47,937 nt of DNA from Nocardia lijiangensis NBRC 108240 (GCF_001613045.1 NZ_BDBP01000082.1:1-47937); one strand, 5' to 3'. Numbered from the stretch's first letter, positions 8,399-19,143 are shown. Numbers and translations: made by a program. Notes: generated by a model not told the origin, from the sequence alone.

Positions 8399-8570
8399 AC
8401 GTGTCTCCTCTTCGAGCTGTCTGTGACGGAAGTGTATAGGTACCACGTCACGCGGCCGAGTGCCGTGTAGACGCGGTCACATTCGGTCGTGGTGGATTCG
8501 CCGAAGCCGGTTTCGGCGCGTGCTGGCGGGCAAATGCGGAAGCATCGACAGTCGAAACAGGAGGACGACG

Positions 8571-8906
8571 ATGTTCCGAACGAGTGTTCGTTTGGCATTC
8601 ATCACCGCGGCCGCCGCGTCGGCGGTCGTGCTCGGCGGCGGGCTCGCCGCCGCGGCGCCGACGCTCACCGCCGACACCACCGAGGAAGGCAGCATCGCGG
8701 TCGGCAGCAACCCGACCGGGGAGCAGTGGACCTGCGTGCTGGTCGGCTCGGCGGAGCAGGCAGGCAGCCGCTTCGACATGGCACGCGCCGGGGAGAGCCG
8801 CGGTGGCTTCGCCGCGGGCAGCACGGTGACCGCGGGATGCCTGAACAACCAGACGTTCGCGCTCACCGTCGTCACGGGCGTGACCTCGCTCGACGACGAG
8901 GACTGA
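8571..8906 (+). CDS. Small secreted protein, function unknown
   Basis: A 111-residue protein from ATG 8571, with a strong site (aggagg, 8559-8564). Residues 1-29 form a Sec signal peptide (Arg at 4 and 7, then an Ala-rich hydrophobic core ending LAAAAP). The mature part has two cysteines (in WTCVLVG and AGCLNNQTF), likely a disulfide pair, and ends in an acidic tail (LDDED). It is the only plus-strand gene of the recN-steA insert and is divergent from the SRPBCC gene. No family recognised. Confidence 0.8.
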   Translation: MFRTSVRLAFITAAAASAVVLGGGLAAAAPTLTADTTEEGSIAVGSNPTGEQWTCVLVGSAEQAGSRFDMARAGESRGGFAAGSTVTAGCLNNQTFALTVVTGVTSLDDED

Positions 8907-8989
8907 GCGAACGGTCGAAATCACCCCTCGGCGCCCGGTTCGACGGCGCGGTGAAGACCGTGCTCGACCCCAGCGCGTGATCGCGGTCC

Positions 8990-9214
8990 TCAGTGGCGCC
9001 GCTTGCGCATCATCAGCACCCCGATGATCCAGCCGAGAACGAACATGACGAGCAGGATGAGCCACATCGGGGATTGCACGCTGATCAGCAGGAACTCGAC
9101 TGTCACCGTGGCGCGGTTGTCGAAGACGAACAGGACGGCGAGCACGGTGAGGAGCAGCGCTACCCACTGCGTGGGTGACACCCGTGACAGAAATGAACGG
9201 GATTTGGTGGCCAC
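8990..9214 (-). CDS. LapA-domain (DUF1049) small membrane protein
   Basis: A 74-residue protein starting at 9214 with two membrane helices: about residues 17-31 (WVALLLTVLAVLFVF) and 50-66 (MWLILLVMFVLGWIIGV). The connecting segment NRATVTVEFLLISVQSP and the basic tail MMRKRRH are typical of LapA/YciS-type proteins. In E. coli, LapA works with LapB in controlling lipopolysaccharide synthesis. Actinobacterial members have no assigned role. Confidence 0.8.
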   Translation of the reverse strand: MATKSRSFLSRVSPTQWVALLLTVLAVLFVFDNRATVTVEFLLISVQSPMWLILLVMFVLGWIIGVLMMRKRRH

Positions 9215-9275
9215 CGGTCGAATGTAATCGAGGCGCCGGGTGCCGGTGGCTGTGACACGCTCGGGTGCCCGGGCC

Positions 9276-10304
9276 TCAGTCGGTGGCGACGTAGGCGTCG
9301 ATCTCGCGCAGGTAGCCGTCCAGGCGCGCCGGGGTCAGCCAGGACGCGCGGAAGGAGTTGCGGGCCAGGCGCACCAGCTGGTCGACGTCCAGGCCCGCAT
9401 GCTCCCGCAGCGCCAGGTAGTTGTCCGCGGCGTAGGCGCCGAAGTAGGCGGGATCGTCGCTGTTGAGCGTGACGAGCAGACCGCGGTCCAGCAGCCCGAC
9501 GATCTCGTCGGACTTCATCTGCGCGGTGACGAAGGAATTCGAGACCGGACAGCAGGTGAGCCCGATTCCCTTGGCGCGCACCAACTCGACCAGTCGATCG
9601 TCCTCCACGATGTTCGTGCCGTGATCGAGCCGGTCGACGCCGATCTCCTCGAGCGCCTGGCGGATGTGCTCCCGGGAATCGGGTTGATCGATGTCGCAGT
9701 GCATGGTGAGCAGGAAGCCTTCGCGCCGCGCACGTTCGAATACCGCCGCGAACTTGCGGGGCGGGTTGCCGCGCTCGTCGGAGTCGAGACCGACGCCGAT
9801 GATCCAGTCGCGATAGGGCAGCGCCTCCATCAAGGTGGCCATCGCGTATTCCGCCGAATGGTCGCGCAGGAAGCACAGGATCAGCTCGGCGGAGATGCCG
9901 AACTCACGGCGGGCCTGCACGATCGCGGAACGGTATCCGCTGATGACGGAGTGGAACGGGACGCCGCGTCCGGTGTGCGCCTGCGGATCGAAGAACATCT
10001 CGACGTGCCGGATGCCGTCGGCGTTCGCCCTGGTCAGGTAGTCGAACGCCAGATCGTGGAAGTCTTGTGGCTGCTGAAGCACCTGTATGGCCGGGTAGTA
10101 GACCTGGAGGAACGAGGTCAGGTCGTGGAAGCGGTAGGTCTGGCGGACCTCTTCGACCGTGCGCTGCGGCAGCTCGATGCCGTTGCGTTCGGCCAGCCGG
10201 AACTTCAGCTCCGGCTCCAGGGTGCCCTCGAGGTGCAGATGCAGCTCGGCTTTGGGCAGGCCGCGGACGAACTCGGCGAGATCGGGACGAACCGTGCCGG
10301 TCAT
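9276..10304 (-). CDS. Adenosine/adenine deaminase family protein with altered catalytic motif
   Basis: A 342-residue amidohydrolase-fold protein starting at ATG 10304. It has the metal-binding HLH (His22 and His24) in KAELHLHLEGTLEPEL, the FFDPQAHTGRG segment (104-114) typical of adenine deaminases, His228 in LDHGTN, and Asp283/Asp284 in NSDDPAYFGAY, also an adenine-deaminase-type variant. The usual HAGE motif, whose Glu helps protonate the purine ring, is replaced by His202-Cys-Asp-Ile-Asp. The metal ligand is therefore kept but the canonical catalytic Glu is not. A purine or related aminopurine deaminase is likely; the exact substrate is open, and loss of activity is possible. Confidence 0.8.
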   Translation of the reverse strand: MTGTVRPDLAEFVRGLPKAELHLHLEGTLEPELKFRLAERNGIELPQRTVEEVRQTYRFHDLTSFLQVYYPAIQVLQQPQDFHDLAFDYLTRANADGIRHVEMFFDPQAHTGRGVPFHSVISGYRSAIVQARREFGISAELILCFLRDHSAEYAMATLMEALPYRDWIIGVGLDSDERGNPPRKFAAVFERARREGFLLTMHCDIDQPDSREHIRQALEEIGVDRLDHGTNIVEDDRLVELVRAKGIGLTCCPVSNSFVTAQMKSDEIVGLLDRGLLVTLNSDDPAYFGAYAADNYLALREHAGLDVDQLVRLARNSFRASWLTPARLDGYLREIDAYVATD

Positions 10305-10407
10305 GGGTCACCACCGTGTGCGTCGCGGAGGGCGGCGAACCCGGGGGCGCCGCATGCCAACGACCACGGTAGCCGGTGGCGGGGGCGGATTTCCGAGGTT
10401 CGTGCGC

Positions 10408-11214
10408 TCACCGCAGCCGCTGGAGTTCGGCGGCGAACTCGTAGCTCGCCTCCCATCCCGCGGGCGACGGCGCGAGGATCACCCGTTCGGCGCCGGACGC
10501 GGCGTATTCGCCCAGCTGATCGGCCGCCTGGCGGGGCGCTGCGGCCAGCGGTGGGGCGACCACGGTGATCGCCGGGGCGTTGCGGCCGAATGTCTCGGCG
10601 AGCGTGGATAATTCACGTCCGGCTGCGGCCACGTCGGCCGGGCTCGCGCCGATCGTGATCCAGCCGTCGGCGAACTCGGCGGCACGCCGCCGGGCCCGCG
10701 GACCGTCTCCCGCGACCAGGATCGGTGGCATCGCCGCGCTCGGGGCGAGGGTGAATTCCGCGCCGTCGGCGAATGTCACCGGTTTTCCCGCGACCAGGTC
10801 GGGGAGCACGCGCAGCGCCTCGTCGGTGTTTTGGCCGCGATCGGCGAAAGAGGCGCCCGCGGCACGCCAGCCGAGGTCGCCGTGGGCGGGATTGCCGGTG
10901 CCGACCCCGAGCAGCAGGCGGTTCTCGGACACGTACTGCAGTGCGCCGATCTGCTTGGCGGCCCAGGCGACCGGGCGCAGGGTGAGCAGCAGCACGCCGT
11001 AGCCGATGCGGAGGCGGTCGGTTGCCGCGGCAGCGGTGGCGAGCGCCACCGTGCTGTCGAGGATCGGTGCACTGGCCACCAAATGATCGGTGGACCACAC
11101 CGATTCGAGCCCCGCCTGTTCGGCGAACCGGGCGGCCGCGCGGATGTCACCGAGGATGGGGTGTTCGGGATCGGGGGAGGAGGTGGGCAGGATGGCGCCG
11201 AGATGCAGTGTCAT
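10408..11214 (-). CDS. LLM-class F420-dependent oxidoreductase
   Basis: A 268-residue luciferase-like TIM-barrel protein starting at ATG 11214 (MTLHLGAILPTSSPDP). It shows the family segments FAEQAGLESVWSTDHLV, ATAAAATDRLRIGYGV and RLLLGVGTGNP. It probably binds coenzyme F420, as most mycobacterial members of this subclass do, and reduces or oxidises a small substrate that cannot be named. It is slightly shorter than the usual 280-330 residues. It lies on the same strand as the deaminase, about 100 nt away. Confidence 0.85.
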   Translation of the reverse strand: MTLHLGAILPTSSPDPEHPILGDIRAAARFAEQAGLESVWSTDHLVASAPILDSTVALATAAAATDRLRIGYGVLLLTLRPVAWAAKQIGALQYVSENRLLLGVGTGNPAHGDLGWRAAGASFADRGQNTDEALRVLPDLVAGKPVTFADGAEFTLAPSAAMPPILVAGDGPRARRRAAEFADGWITIGASPADVAAAGRELSTLAETFGRNAPAITVVAPPLAAAPRQAADQLGEYAASGAERVILAPSPAGWEASYEFAAELQRLR

Positions 11215-11408
11215 GTCCGTGACGGTACGAGCGTGCCTGGCCTGCGGCCAATGTCGCGGAAGCTCATCCTCATGTCACGGACGCTCAGAGCGAGAATTCC
11301 TGTCTACCAAGGACTTCGACGGTGGTCGAGACGATGCGCATTGCCGAGCCGAGGTAGTGGTGTTCGGCGCTTCGGGATCTGTTGGCGACGAATGGTTTCG
11401 AGCCGCGG

Positions 11409-11897
11409 TCACGGGAGTCGAGTGAGGGATTCGCCGTTGACGGTGGCGATTTCGGTGCGGATCTCGCGCGGGATTTCGTACACGGCGAACGGGGTGTAAG
11501 GACGGAAGCACTCGGGGTGGTCGACGCCGCCGAGCATTGCCGGGCGGAAATCGGCGCCTTGGCGGTGCAATTCGGTGGAGACGGGGGCGCGGCAGCCGGT
11601 GAGGGTGACGACCGCGAGGTAGGCGCTGCGCTCGAAGCCGGTGAGGCGACCCGGATCGCGGACGACCTCCGGCGAATTCGAGTGGACGCGTGCGGTGAAC
11701 CACTCGGCGAAGGCGCGCGCGGCATCCGGGCTGTCGATGATCACCGCGAAGGGGGAGCCGTACACGCCGTTCGGATCGAACTCGACGACATTCGCGGCCA
11801 CGCGTCCGCCGGAAGGGTCGGCGTTCGTCGCGGCGCCGCACCCGGCGGTGAGCAGGATGCCGATGACGACTCCGATGAGCAGCGCTGTTCTCCGCAC
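11409..11897 (-). CDS. Putative lipoprotein
   Basis: A 162-residue protein starting at 11897. The signal peptide RRTALLIGVVIGILLTAGC has a clear lipobox with the lipidated cysteine at residue 20. The mature part (VVEFDPNGVYGSPFAVIIDS, later CRAPVSTELHRQG and a second cysteine in HPECFRPYTPF) looks globular and extracytoplasmic with a likely disulfide. No family recognised. Upstream is the spacer shared with steA, and the two genes are divergent. Confidence 0.75.
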   Translation of the reverse strand: MRRTALLIGVVIGILLTAGCGAATNADPSGGRVAANVVEFDPNGVYGSPFAVIIDSPDAARAFAEWFTARVHSNSPEVVRDPGRLTGFERSAYLAVVTLTGCRAPVSTELHRQGADFRPAMLGGVDHPECFRPYTPFAVYEIPREIRTEIATVNGESLTRLP

Positions 11898-12199
11898 ACT
11901 GGCTTATCCGGTGCGGCACCGCTCGCCGTTACCGTGTGCGTCTACTTCTCCCGCCGCAGCGTGCGCGCGAGGGCGCTGGACCGTGGCATGCGGCCGCTCG
12001 GGCGGGAACTGTTCGGGGTTGGAGAGCGCCCTGACCAGCATCTCGATCAACTGAGGATGACGTGGCCGATGAGTTCGACACGAAGGCAACAGTCCGGTCG
12101 GTTCGGGAATGTGACGTGCTGGTATCACTGTGACGAATGTGGCGGGTGGGTTCGGCGCGCCTCCACCATTGGTCGAGGGTTTGCGCCCATCATCGGGCC
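11898..12199. other. Divergent spacer between the lipoprotein gene and steA
   Basis: About 300 nt without a convincing gene. It should hold both promoters. A direct repeat tgtgacg occurs at 12110-12116 and 12129-12135, about 70-90 nt upstream of steA, flanking a TATCAC that could be part of a promoter or operator. No decisive signal seen. Confidence 0.45.
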
Positions 12200-13414
12200 A
12201 TGAGGATGCTGGCGTTGTTGTCGAAGAACACCGAAACGATGCCCGGTCTGACCGGGATGGCCCGGGTGGATCGCAACACCCGGCGTCTACTGCGGCGAGT
12301 CGGTCCCGGTGATGTCGTCGTGCTCGACGAGATGGACCTGGACCGGATCACCGCCGACCGACTGGTACAGGCCGGTGTGGTCGCGGTGATCAACACCTCG
12401 CCCTCGATCTCCGGCCGCTACCCGAATCTGGGTCCGGAAGTGCTGGTGGCCAACGGCATTCTGCTGCTGGACACGGTCAGTTCCGACGCCTTCACCAAGA
12501 TCAAGGACGGCAGCAAGGTCCGCATCGACGAGGGCGTCGTCTACGCGGACAAGCTGACCAAGAAGGAGCCGGAGGCCCTGGTCGAGGGCATCGAGCTCAC
12601 CGAGGCCGCCGTCGCCGAGCGGATGATCGAGGCGCGCAACGGCCTGGCCGATCACCTGGAGGCCTTCGCGGGCAACACGATCGAGTTCGTCCGCACCGAG
12701 AGCGCGCTGCTCATCGACGGCATCGGCGTTCCCGATCTGGAACTCGAGATGAAGCGCAGACACGTGGTCGTGGTGGCCGATGGCCCCGACCACGCCGACG
12801 ACCTCAAGCGGCTCAAGCCGTTCGTCAAGGAATACACGCCGATCATGGTCGGCGTCGGACGCGGCGCGGACACCCTGGTGAAACAGGGCTACCGGCCCGA
12901 CCTCATCGTCGGCGATCCGGAGGAGATCACCTCCGCGACCCTGAAGTGCGGCGCCGAAGTCATCCTGCCCGCCGATACCGATGGCCACGCCAAAGGCCTG
13001 GAACGGATCCAGGATCTCGGCATCGGCGCGACCACCTTCCCGTCCTCCGGCGCGCCCGCCGACCTCGCGCTGCTGCTGGCCCACCACCACGGCGCCGCGC
13101 TGATCGTGACCGTGGGCGCCGCCGCCTCGCTGGACGACTTCTTCGACCGCGGCCGCCGCGACAGCAACCCGGCCACCTTCCTCACCCGGCTCAAGCTCGG
13201 GACCAAGCTGATGGACGCCAAGGCCGTCGCCACCCTGTACCGCAACCGGGTGTCGGGCGTGGCGATCGCGATGGTGGTGCTCGCCGCACTGATCGCGGTC
13301 ATCGTGGTGCTGCTGGCCTCCCACTCCGGCACCGAACTGCTCGACTGGGCCGCGGACACCTGGCACCGCTTCGCGGTCTGGTCCAAGGACCTACTAGACG
13401 CGCGCGAGAAGTAG
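12200..13414 (+). CDS. steA: Cell-division / envelope protein SteA
   Basis: A 404-residue protein whose start at ATG 12200 gives MRMLALLSKNT, matching the N terminus of M. tuberculosis Rv1697. The body has the family segments SPSISGRYPNLGPEVLV, EAFAGNTIEFVR and the thiamin-pyrophosphokinase-like part (VGVGRGADTL and LIVGDPEEI). One C-terminal membrane helix lies at about residues 353-375 (VAIAMVVLAALIAVIVVLL). In Corynebacterium glutamicum SteA works with the adjacent SteB in septal peptidoglycan splitting during cell separation. It is followed after 13 nt by mctB/steB. Confidence 0.92.
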   Translation: MRMLALLSKNTETMPGLTGMARVDRNTRRLLRRVGPGDVVVLDEMDLDRITADRLVQAGVVAVINTSPSISGRYPNLGPEVLVANGILLLDTVSSDAFTKIKDGSKVRIDEGVVYADKLTKKEPEALVEGIELTEAAVAERMIEARNGLADHLEAFAGNTIEFVRTESALLIDGIGVPDLELEMKRRHVVVVADGPDHADDLKRLKPFVKEYTPIMVGVGRGADTLVKQGYRPDLIVGDPEEITSATLKCGAEVILPADTDGHAKGLERIQDLGIGATTFPSSGAPADLALLLAHHHGAALIVTVGAAASLDDFFDRGRRDSNPATFLTRLKLGTKLMDAKAVATLYRNRVSGVAIAMVVLAALIAVIVVLLASHSGTELLDWAADTWHRFAVWSKDLLDAREK

Positions 13415-13427
13415 GCCGGGGGAGATC

Positions 13428-14372
13428 ATGATTTCACTACGCCAGCACGCCGTATCCCTGGTGGCCGTCCTTCTGGCGATCGCGATCGGCGTGGTGCTCG
13501 GCTCGCAGACGCTGGCCGCCGACCTGCTCGCCGGTCTGCGCGCGGACAAGACGGATCTGCGTCAGCAGGTCGACGGGCTCGGCGCACAGAATCACCGCCT
13601 GACCGGCGAGCTCGACGGCGCCGACCGGTTCATCGCGGGGTCGGCGGGTCGCATCCTCGGCGGGGCTCTCGGCGGGCGTTCGGTGGTGGTCTTCACCACT
13701 CCGGACGCGGACGCGGCCGACGTGGAGGCGGTGTCGAAGGGTCTGGAGACCGCGGGCGCGACGGTGCCGGGCCGGATCGCGCTCACCGACGCCTTCACCG
13801 ACGCGACCGAAGGCGACCGGCTGCGCACCGCGATCACCAACGTCATCCCGGCGGGCGCGCAGCTGCGCACCGGTGGCGTCGATCAGGGCAGCATGGCGGG
13901 TGACCTGCTCGGGATGGTGCTGCTGCTGGATCCGGCCAACGCGCAACCGCGCAGCACCCCGCAGGAGCTGAGCCTGGTGCTGGAGACCCTGCGCGGCGGT
14001 GGCTTCCTGGCCTACGGCGACACCCCGGTGCAGCCCGCCCAGCTCGCGGTGGTGGTGACCGGCAACGGCGCGAAAGCCGCTGAGCACGGCCAGGGTTCGA
14101 ACCTGGCCCGATTCGCGGGCGGGCTGCGCGGCCGCGGCGCGGGCGTCGTGCTCGCCGGCCGTGCGGGCGCGGCCGAGGGCGCGGGACCGATCGCGTCCGT
14201 CCGTTCCGACGCGGACCTGGCCACCACCCTGACCACCGTCGACAATCTGGATCGGGAGATCGGCAGGGTCACCGCCGTCCTCGGCCTCACCGAACAGCTC
14301 AACGGCGGCGCGGGCCGATACGGCACCGGCGCCAAGGCGACCTCGCTCACCCTGGCCGCACTGCCGGGCTGA
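13428..14372 (+). CDS. mctB: MctB/SteB family envelope protein
   Basis: A 314-residue protein from ATG 13428 with gggggag upstream. The N-terminal membrane helix (SLVAVLLAIAIGVVLGS, about residues 10-26) is followed by a coiled-coil stretch (DKTDLRQQVDGLGAQNHRL), as in the family, and a long external domain. The M. tuberculosis equivalent Rv1698 was reported as a copper-tolerance channel (MctB), while the C. glutamicum homologue SteB partners SteA in cell separation. The tight steA linkage favours the division role; both names are in use. Confidence 0.9.
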   Translation: MISLRQHAVSLVAVLLAIAIGVVLGSQTLAADLLAGLRADKTDLRQQVDGLGAQNHRLTGELDGADRFIAGSAGRILGGALGGRSVVVFTTPDADAADVEAVSKGLETAGATVPGRIALTDAFTDATEGDRLRTAITNVIPAGAQLRTGGVDQGSMAGDLLGMVLLLDPANAQPRSTPQELSLVLETLRGGGFLAYGDTPVQPAQLAVVVTGNGAKAAEHGQGSNLARFAGGLRGRGAGVVLAGRAGAAEGAGPIASVRSDADLATTLTTVDNLDREIGRVTAVLGLTEQLNGGAGRYGTGAKATSLTLAALPG

Positions 14373-14526
14373 GCGCGGCGAGCACCCGACCGGCGTCGCG
14401 ATCCCGCCGCACCTGCGGCCGCCGCCGAGCGATCCCGCTCACAGTCCGCGGCCCGGCGCTCTGACCGGGCTCCGGCGATCGATCAGCAAACGTGCGTGGC
14501 GTTCGTTTTACCGGGTGCCGACGTGT

Positions 14527-14540
14527 TACCGTGAAGACCC

Positions 14541-14541
<1 letters not shown>
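14527..14541 (+). promoter_or_regulatory. Candidate -10 element of a leaderless pyrG transcript
   Basis: TACCGT at 14527-14532 fits the actinobacterial -10 pattern TANNNT and lies 8 nt before GTG 14541. No ribosome site precedes the GTG. Transcription would begin at or next to the start codon. The -35 is weak, as is usual in mycobacteria. This is an inference from spacing. Confidence 0.4.
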
Positions 14542-16262
<1,721 letters not shown>

Positions 16263-16282
16263 TGGATCAGGGAGGGGGAGAC

Positions 16283-16921
16283 ATGCCAGGCAGGCACGAT
16301 TTCGAGACGGTAGCGAGCAAGACGCTGTACACCGGTGCGATCCTGGCGCTGCGCCAGGATCGGGTCGCGATGCCCGGTGGCGAGGTGGTCGAACGCGAGG
16401 TCGTCGAGCACCATGCCGCCGTCGCGGTGGCCGCCGTCGACGACGACGACGACATCGTGCTGATCCGTCAGTACCGGCATCCGCTCGGCATCCGGTTGCT
16501 CGAGCTGCCCGCGGGCCTGCTCGACATTCCCGGCGAAGACCCGCTCGAGGCGGCCAAGCGGGAGCTGGCCGAGGAGACCGGGCTGGCCGCGCGGGACTGG
16601 GCGGTGCTCGTCGACGTGGCGCTCTCGCCGGGTTTCACCGACGAGGCGCTGCGGGTCTACCTGGCAGGCGGTCTGTACGACACCGAGCGGCCGGATCCGG
16701 AGTTCGAAGAGGCCGACCTGGAGCTGGTCCGCATGCCGGTCGCCGAGGCGGTGCGCGCCGCGCTGGCCGGTGAGATCACCAACGCCACCGCGGTGGCGGG
16801 CGTGCTGGCCCTCGTCGCGGCGCGGTCCGGCGACACGCCGCTGCGACCCGCCGATGCGCCGTGGCCGGGCCAACCCACCGCACTGCTGCGGCGAAAAGCG
16901 GCGACGCCACCGGGAACCTGA
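16283..16921 (+). CDS. NUDIX hydrolase, ADP-ribose pyrophosphatase type (Rv1700-type)
   Basis: A 212-residue protein. Two starts are possible: ATG 16262, overlapping the pyrG stop, and ATG 16283, preceded by ggagggggag and giving a family-like N terminus (PGRHDFETVASKTL). I prefer 16283. The NUDIX box is intact (PAGLLDIPGEDPLEAA then KRELAEETGL), with the upstream IRQYRHPLG typical of ADP-ribose pyrophosphatases that hydrolyse ADP-ribose to AMP and ribose 5-phosphate. Gene order matches Rv1700 between pyrG and xerD. The Pro-rich C-terminal tail is probably disordered. Confidence 0.9.
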   Translation: MPGRHDFETVASKTLYTGAILALRQDRVAMPGGEVVEREVVEHHAAVAVAAVDDDDDIVLIRQYRHPLGIRLLELPAGLLDIPGEDPLEAAKRELAEETGLAARDWAVLVDVALSPGFTDEALRVYLAGGLYDTERPDPEFEEADLELVRMPVAEAVRAALAGEITNATAVAGVLALVAARSGDTPLRPADAPWPGQPTALLRRKAATPPGT

Positions 16922-16933
16922 CAGGATTCCAGG

Positions 16934-17890
16934 GTGATTGCGCGCGAGATCGACTCCTACCTCGACCATCTCGCGGTCGAGCGCGGAGCCGCGCGCAACA
17001 CCCTGGGCGCCTATCGCCGCGATCTGGATCGCTACCGCGATTTCCTGATCGACCGTGGCGTCACCGAATTGGACAGGGTCGCCGAATCCGACGTCGCCGA
17101 TTTCACCGTCGCGCTGCGCGCGGGCGGTGAGCAGCATCCGCCGCTGGCGGCGAGTTCGGTGGCGCGGGCGTTGATCGCGGTGCGCGGACTGCACCGCTTC
17201 GCCGCGGCCGAGGGACTCACCAGAACCGATGTCGCGCACGCGGTGAAGCCGCCCGCGCCGGGGCGGCGGCTGCCCAAGGCGCTGCCCTACGACAAGGTGC
17301 TGCGCCTGCTGGAGGCGGCGGGCGGCCCGGCCGCGGGCGAGGAGCAGGACGTGGCCCCTGCGGTCGATGGCGGCCCGCGCGGGCTGCGCGACCGCGCCCT
17401 GCTGGAGCTGCTCTACTCCACGGGGGCGCGCATCTCCGAAATGGTCGGCCTCGATGTCGATGATCTCGACGCCGACGACCGCGCGGTCGTGCTGCGTGGC
17501 AAGGGCGGCAAACAACGCATGGTGCCGATCGGGCGCCCCGCGCTCGCTGCGGTGGACGCCTACCTGGTGCGCGGGCGACCGACACTGGCCGCCGCGGGCA
17601 AGAATGCCGCGGGCGCGCTGTTCCTGAACGCGCGCGGCGGCAGGCTGTCGCGTCAGAGTGCTTGGCAGGTCTTACAAACCGCGGCCGAGCGCGCGGGTAT
17701 CGGCGCCGCCGTCTCGCCGCACACGCTGCGGCACTCCTTCGCGACACACCTGCTCGACGGCGGAGCCGACGTGCGTGTCGTGCAGGAACTGCTCGGCCAC
17801 GCCTCGGTGACGACCACTCAGATCTACACGCTGGTCACCGTGAACACGCTGCGCGAGGTATGGGCGACCGCCCACCCGCGTGCTCGCTGA
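16934..17890 (+). CDS. xerD: Site-specific tyrosine recombinase XerD
   Basis: A 318-residue recombinase from GTG 16934. The N-terminal SAM-like core-binding domain runs from residue 1 to about 95 (LDHLAVERGAARNTLGAYRR). The catalytic domain has Arg166 (STGARISEM), the Lys of GKGGKQRMVP, the HTLRHSFATHLL motif with His263 and Arg266, LLGHASVTTTQIY and the nucleophile Tyr298. With XerC it resolves chromosome dimers at dif. A Gly/Ala/Pro-rich insert of about 20 residues (near 132-150) separates the two domains and makes it slightly longer than usual. It precedes parA-scpAB, a chromosome-maintenance group. Confidence 0.94.
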   Translation: MIAREIDSYLDHLAVERGAARNTLGAYRRDLDRYRDFLIDRGVTELDRVAESDVADFTVALRAGGEQHPPLAASSVARALIAVRGLHRFAAAEGLTRTDVAHAVKPPAPGRRLPKALPYDKVLRLLEAAGGPAAGEEQDVAPAVDGGPRGLRDRALLELLYSTGARISEMVGLDVDDLDADDRAVVLRGKGGKQRMVPIGRPALAAVDAYLVRGRPTLAAAGKNAAGALFLNARGGRLSRQSAWQVLQTAAERAGIGAAVSPHTLRHSFATHLLDGGADVRVVQELLGHASVTTTQIYTLVTVNTLREVWATAHPRAR

Positions 17891-18168
17891 CCATCGCGCG
17901 GCGGTGTCGAGTGCTCGTCGCCGCCCCGGACAGCGGGTATCGTCCGACAGCGAAGTGCTTCCGGCAGCTCGGTCGCGACATCTGCGGCGAGTCGGGGTGG
18001 GAGAGCATCGCGACAGCAATGCAGGTGTCGCGTGTCCGAGCGCGGGTCTCGCGCGGTCAAGCGGTAGCGTCTACCGAGAGCTGGACCGTACGAAAGCGAG
18101 GTCGGGCCTGATCGGTCTCGCTAGGCTCGGCGAGGCAACGGGCAGGAACTTCTAAGGAGCAGCGGATC

Positions 18169-19143
18169 GTGACGACAGCCGGAGCGGCGGAGCCGCCGAT
18201 GGGTGCTGGGGCGCAGCCGCTTACGGGGCCCCGGTCGGACGGATACTCGGATGGCGCGGCGGAAACGCTGTGGGGCAACGGAGCCGAGCCCGTTCCGGAG
18301 AGTACGGACCTGGGACCGACGGGACGCCCGCTACGCCTCGTGCCCGACCCACCGCCGGTGGCCAGGCACGGCGAGGCGCTCATCGTGGCCATGTGCAACC
18401 AGAAGGGCGGGGTCGGCAAGACGACCTCGACCATCAATCTCGGCGCGGCACTGGCCGAATACGGGCGACGCGTGCTGCTGGTCGACCTGGACCCGCAGGG
18501 TGCGCTCTCGGCCGGACTCGGCGTCGCCCACCACGATCTCGAACTCACGGTGCACAACCTGCTGGTCGGCAGCCGCACCTCCATCGATGACGTGCTGATG
18601 CCGACCAGGGTCGAGAACATGGACCTGCTGCCGAGCAACATCGACCTCTCGGCCGCGGAGATCCAGCTGGTCAACGAGGTCGGCAGGGAGCAGACCCTCG
18701 GCCGCGCTCTGGAACCCGTGCGCGACCGCTACGACTACATCCTCATCGACTGCCAGCCCTCGCTCGGCCTGCTCACCGTCAACGCGCTGGCCTGCTCCGA
18801 CGGCGTCATCATTCCGATGGAGTGCGAATACTTCTCGCTGCGCGGGCTCGCGCTGCTCAACGACACCGTGGAGAAGGTGCGCGACCGGCTGAACCCGCGG
18901 CTGAGCCTGTACGGCATCGTGGTCACCATGTTCGATGCCCGCCTACTACATTCGCGCCAGGTGATGGCGCGTGTCGTCGAGGTGTTCGGCGAGCTGGTCT
19001 ACGACACCGCCATCTCGCGCACCGTCCGCTTCCCGGACGCCAGCGTGGCCGGTGAACCCATTACCACTTGGGCGCCGAAATCCGGTGGCGCCGAAGCGTA
19101 TCGGGCGATGGCGCGGGAAGTCATCCACCGGTCGGGCCGGTGA
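18169..19143 (+). CDS. parA: ParA-family ATPase (Soj-like) linked to scpAB
   Basis: A 324-residue protein from GTG 18169, with taaggagcag upstream. A 70-residue Pro/Gly-rich, probably disordered extension precedes the deviant Walker A KGGVGKTTSTINLGAAL (about 79-95), then LVDLDPQGALSAGLG and DYILIDCQPSLGLLTVNAL. It is the paralogue linked to scpA/scpB (Rv1708 in M. tuberculosis), not the parAB pair near oriC. A role with the SMC-ScpAB condensin is inferred. The stop overlaps the scpA start (GTGA). Confidence 0.92.
   Translation: MTTAGAAEPPMGAGAQPLTGPRSDGYSDGAAETLWGNGAEPVPESTDLGPTGRPLRLVPDPPPVARHGEALIVAMCNQKGGVGKTTSTINLGAALAEYGRRVLLVDLDPQGALSAGLGVAHHDLELTVHNLLVGSRTSIDDVLMPTRVENMDLLPSNIDLSAAEIQLVNEVGREQTLGRALEPVRDRYDYILIDCQPSLGLLTVNALACSDGVIIPMECEYFSLRGLALLNDTVEKVRDRLNPRLSLYGIVVTMFDARLLHSRQVMARVVEVFGELVYDTAISRTVRFPDASVAGEPITTWAPKSGGAEAYRAMAREVIHRSGR

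Noticed and set aside
8399..8570. TATACA-like element upstream of the SRPBCC gene
   Set aside because: A plausible -10 alone, but no matching -35 or further support; too weak to list as a promoter.
11275..11919. Arg/His/Pro-rich minus-strand open frame overlapping the lipoprotein gene
   Set aside because: Composition is that of a frame-shifted shadow; the overlapping frame has a clean signal peptide and lipobox.
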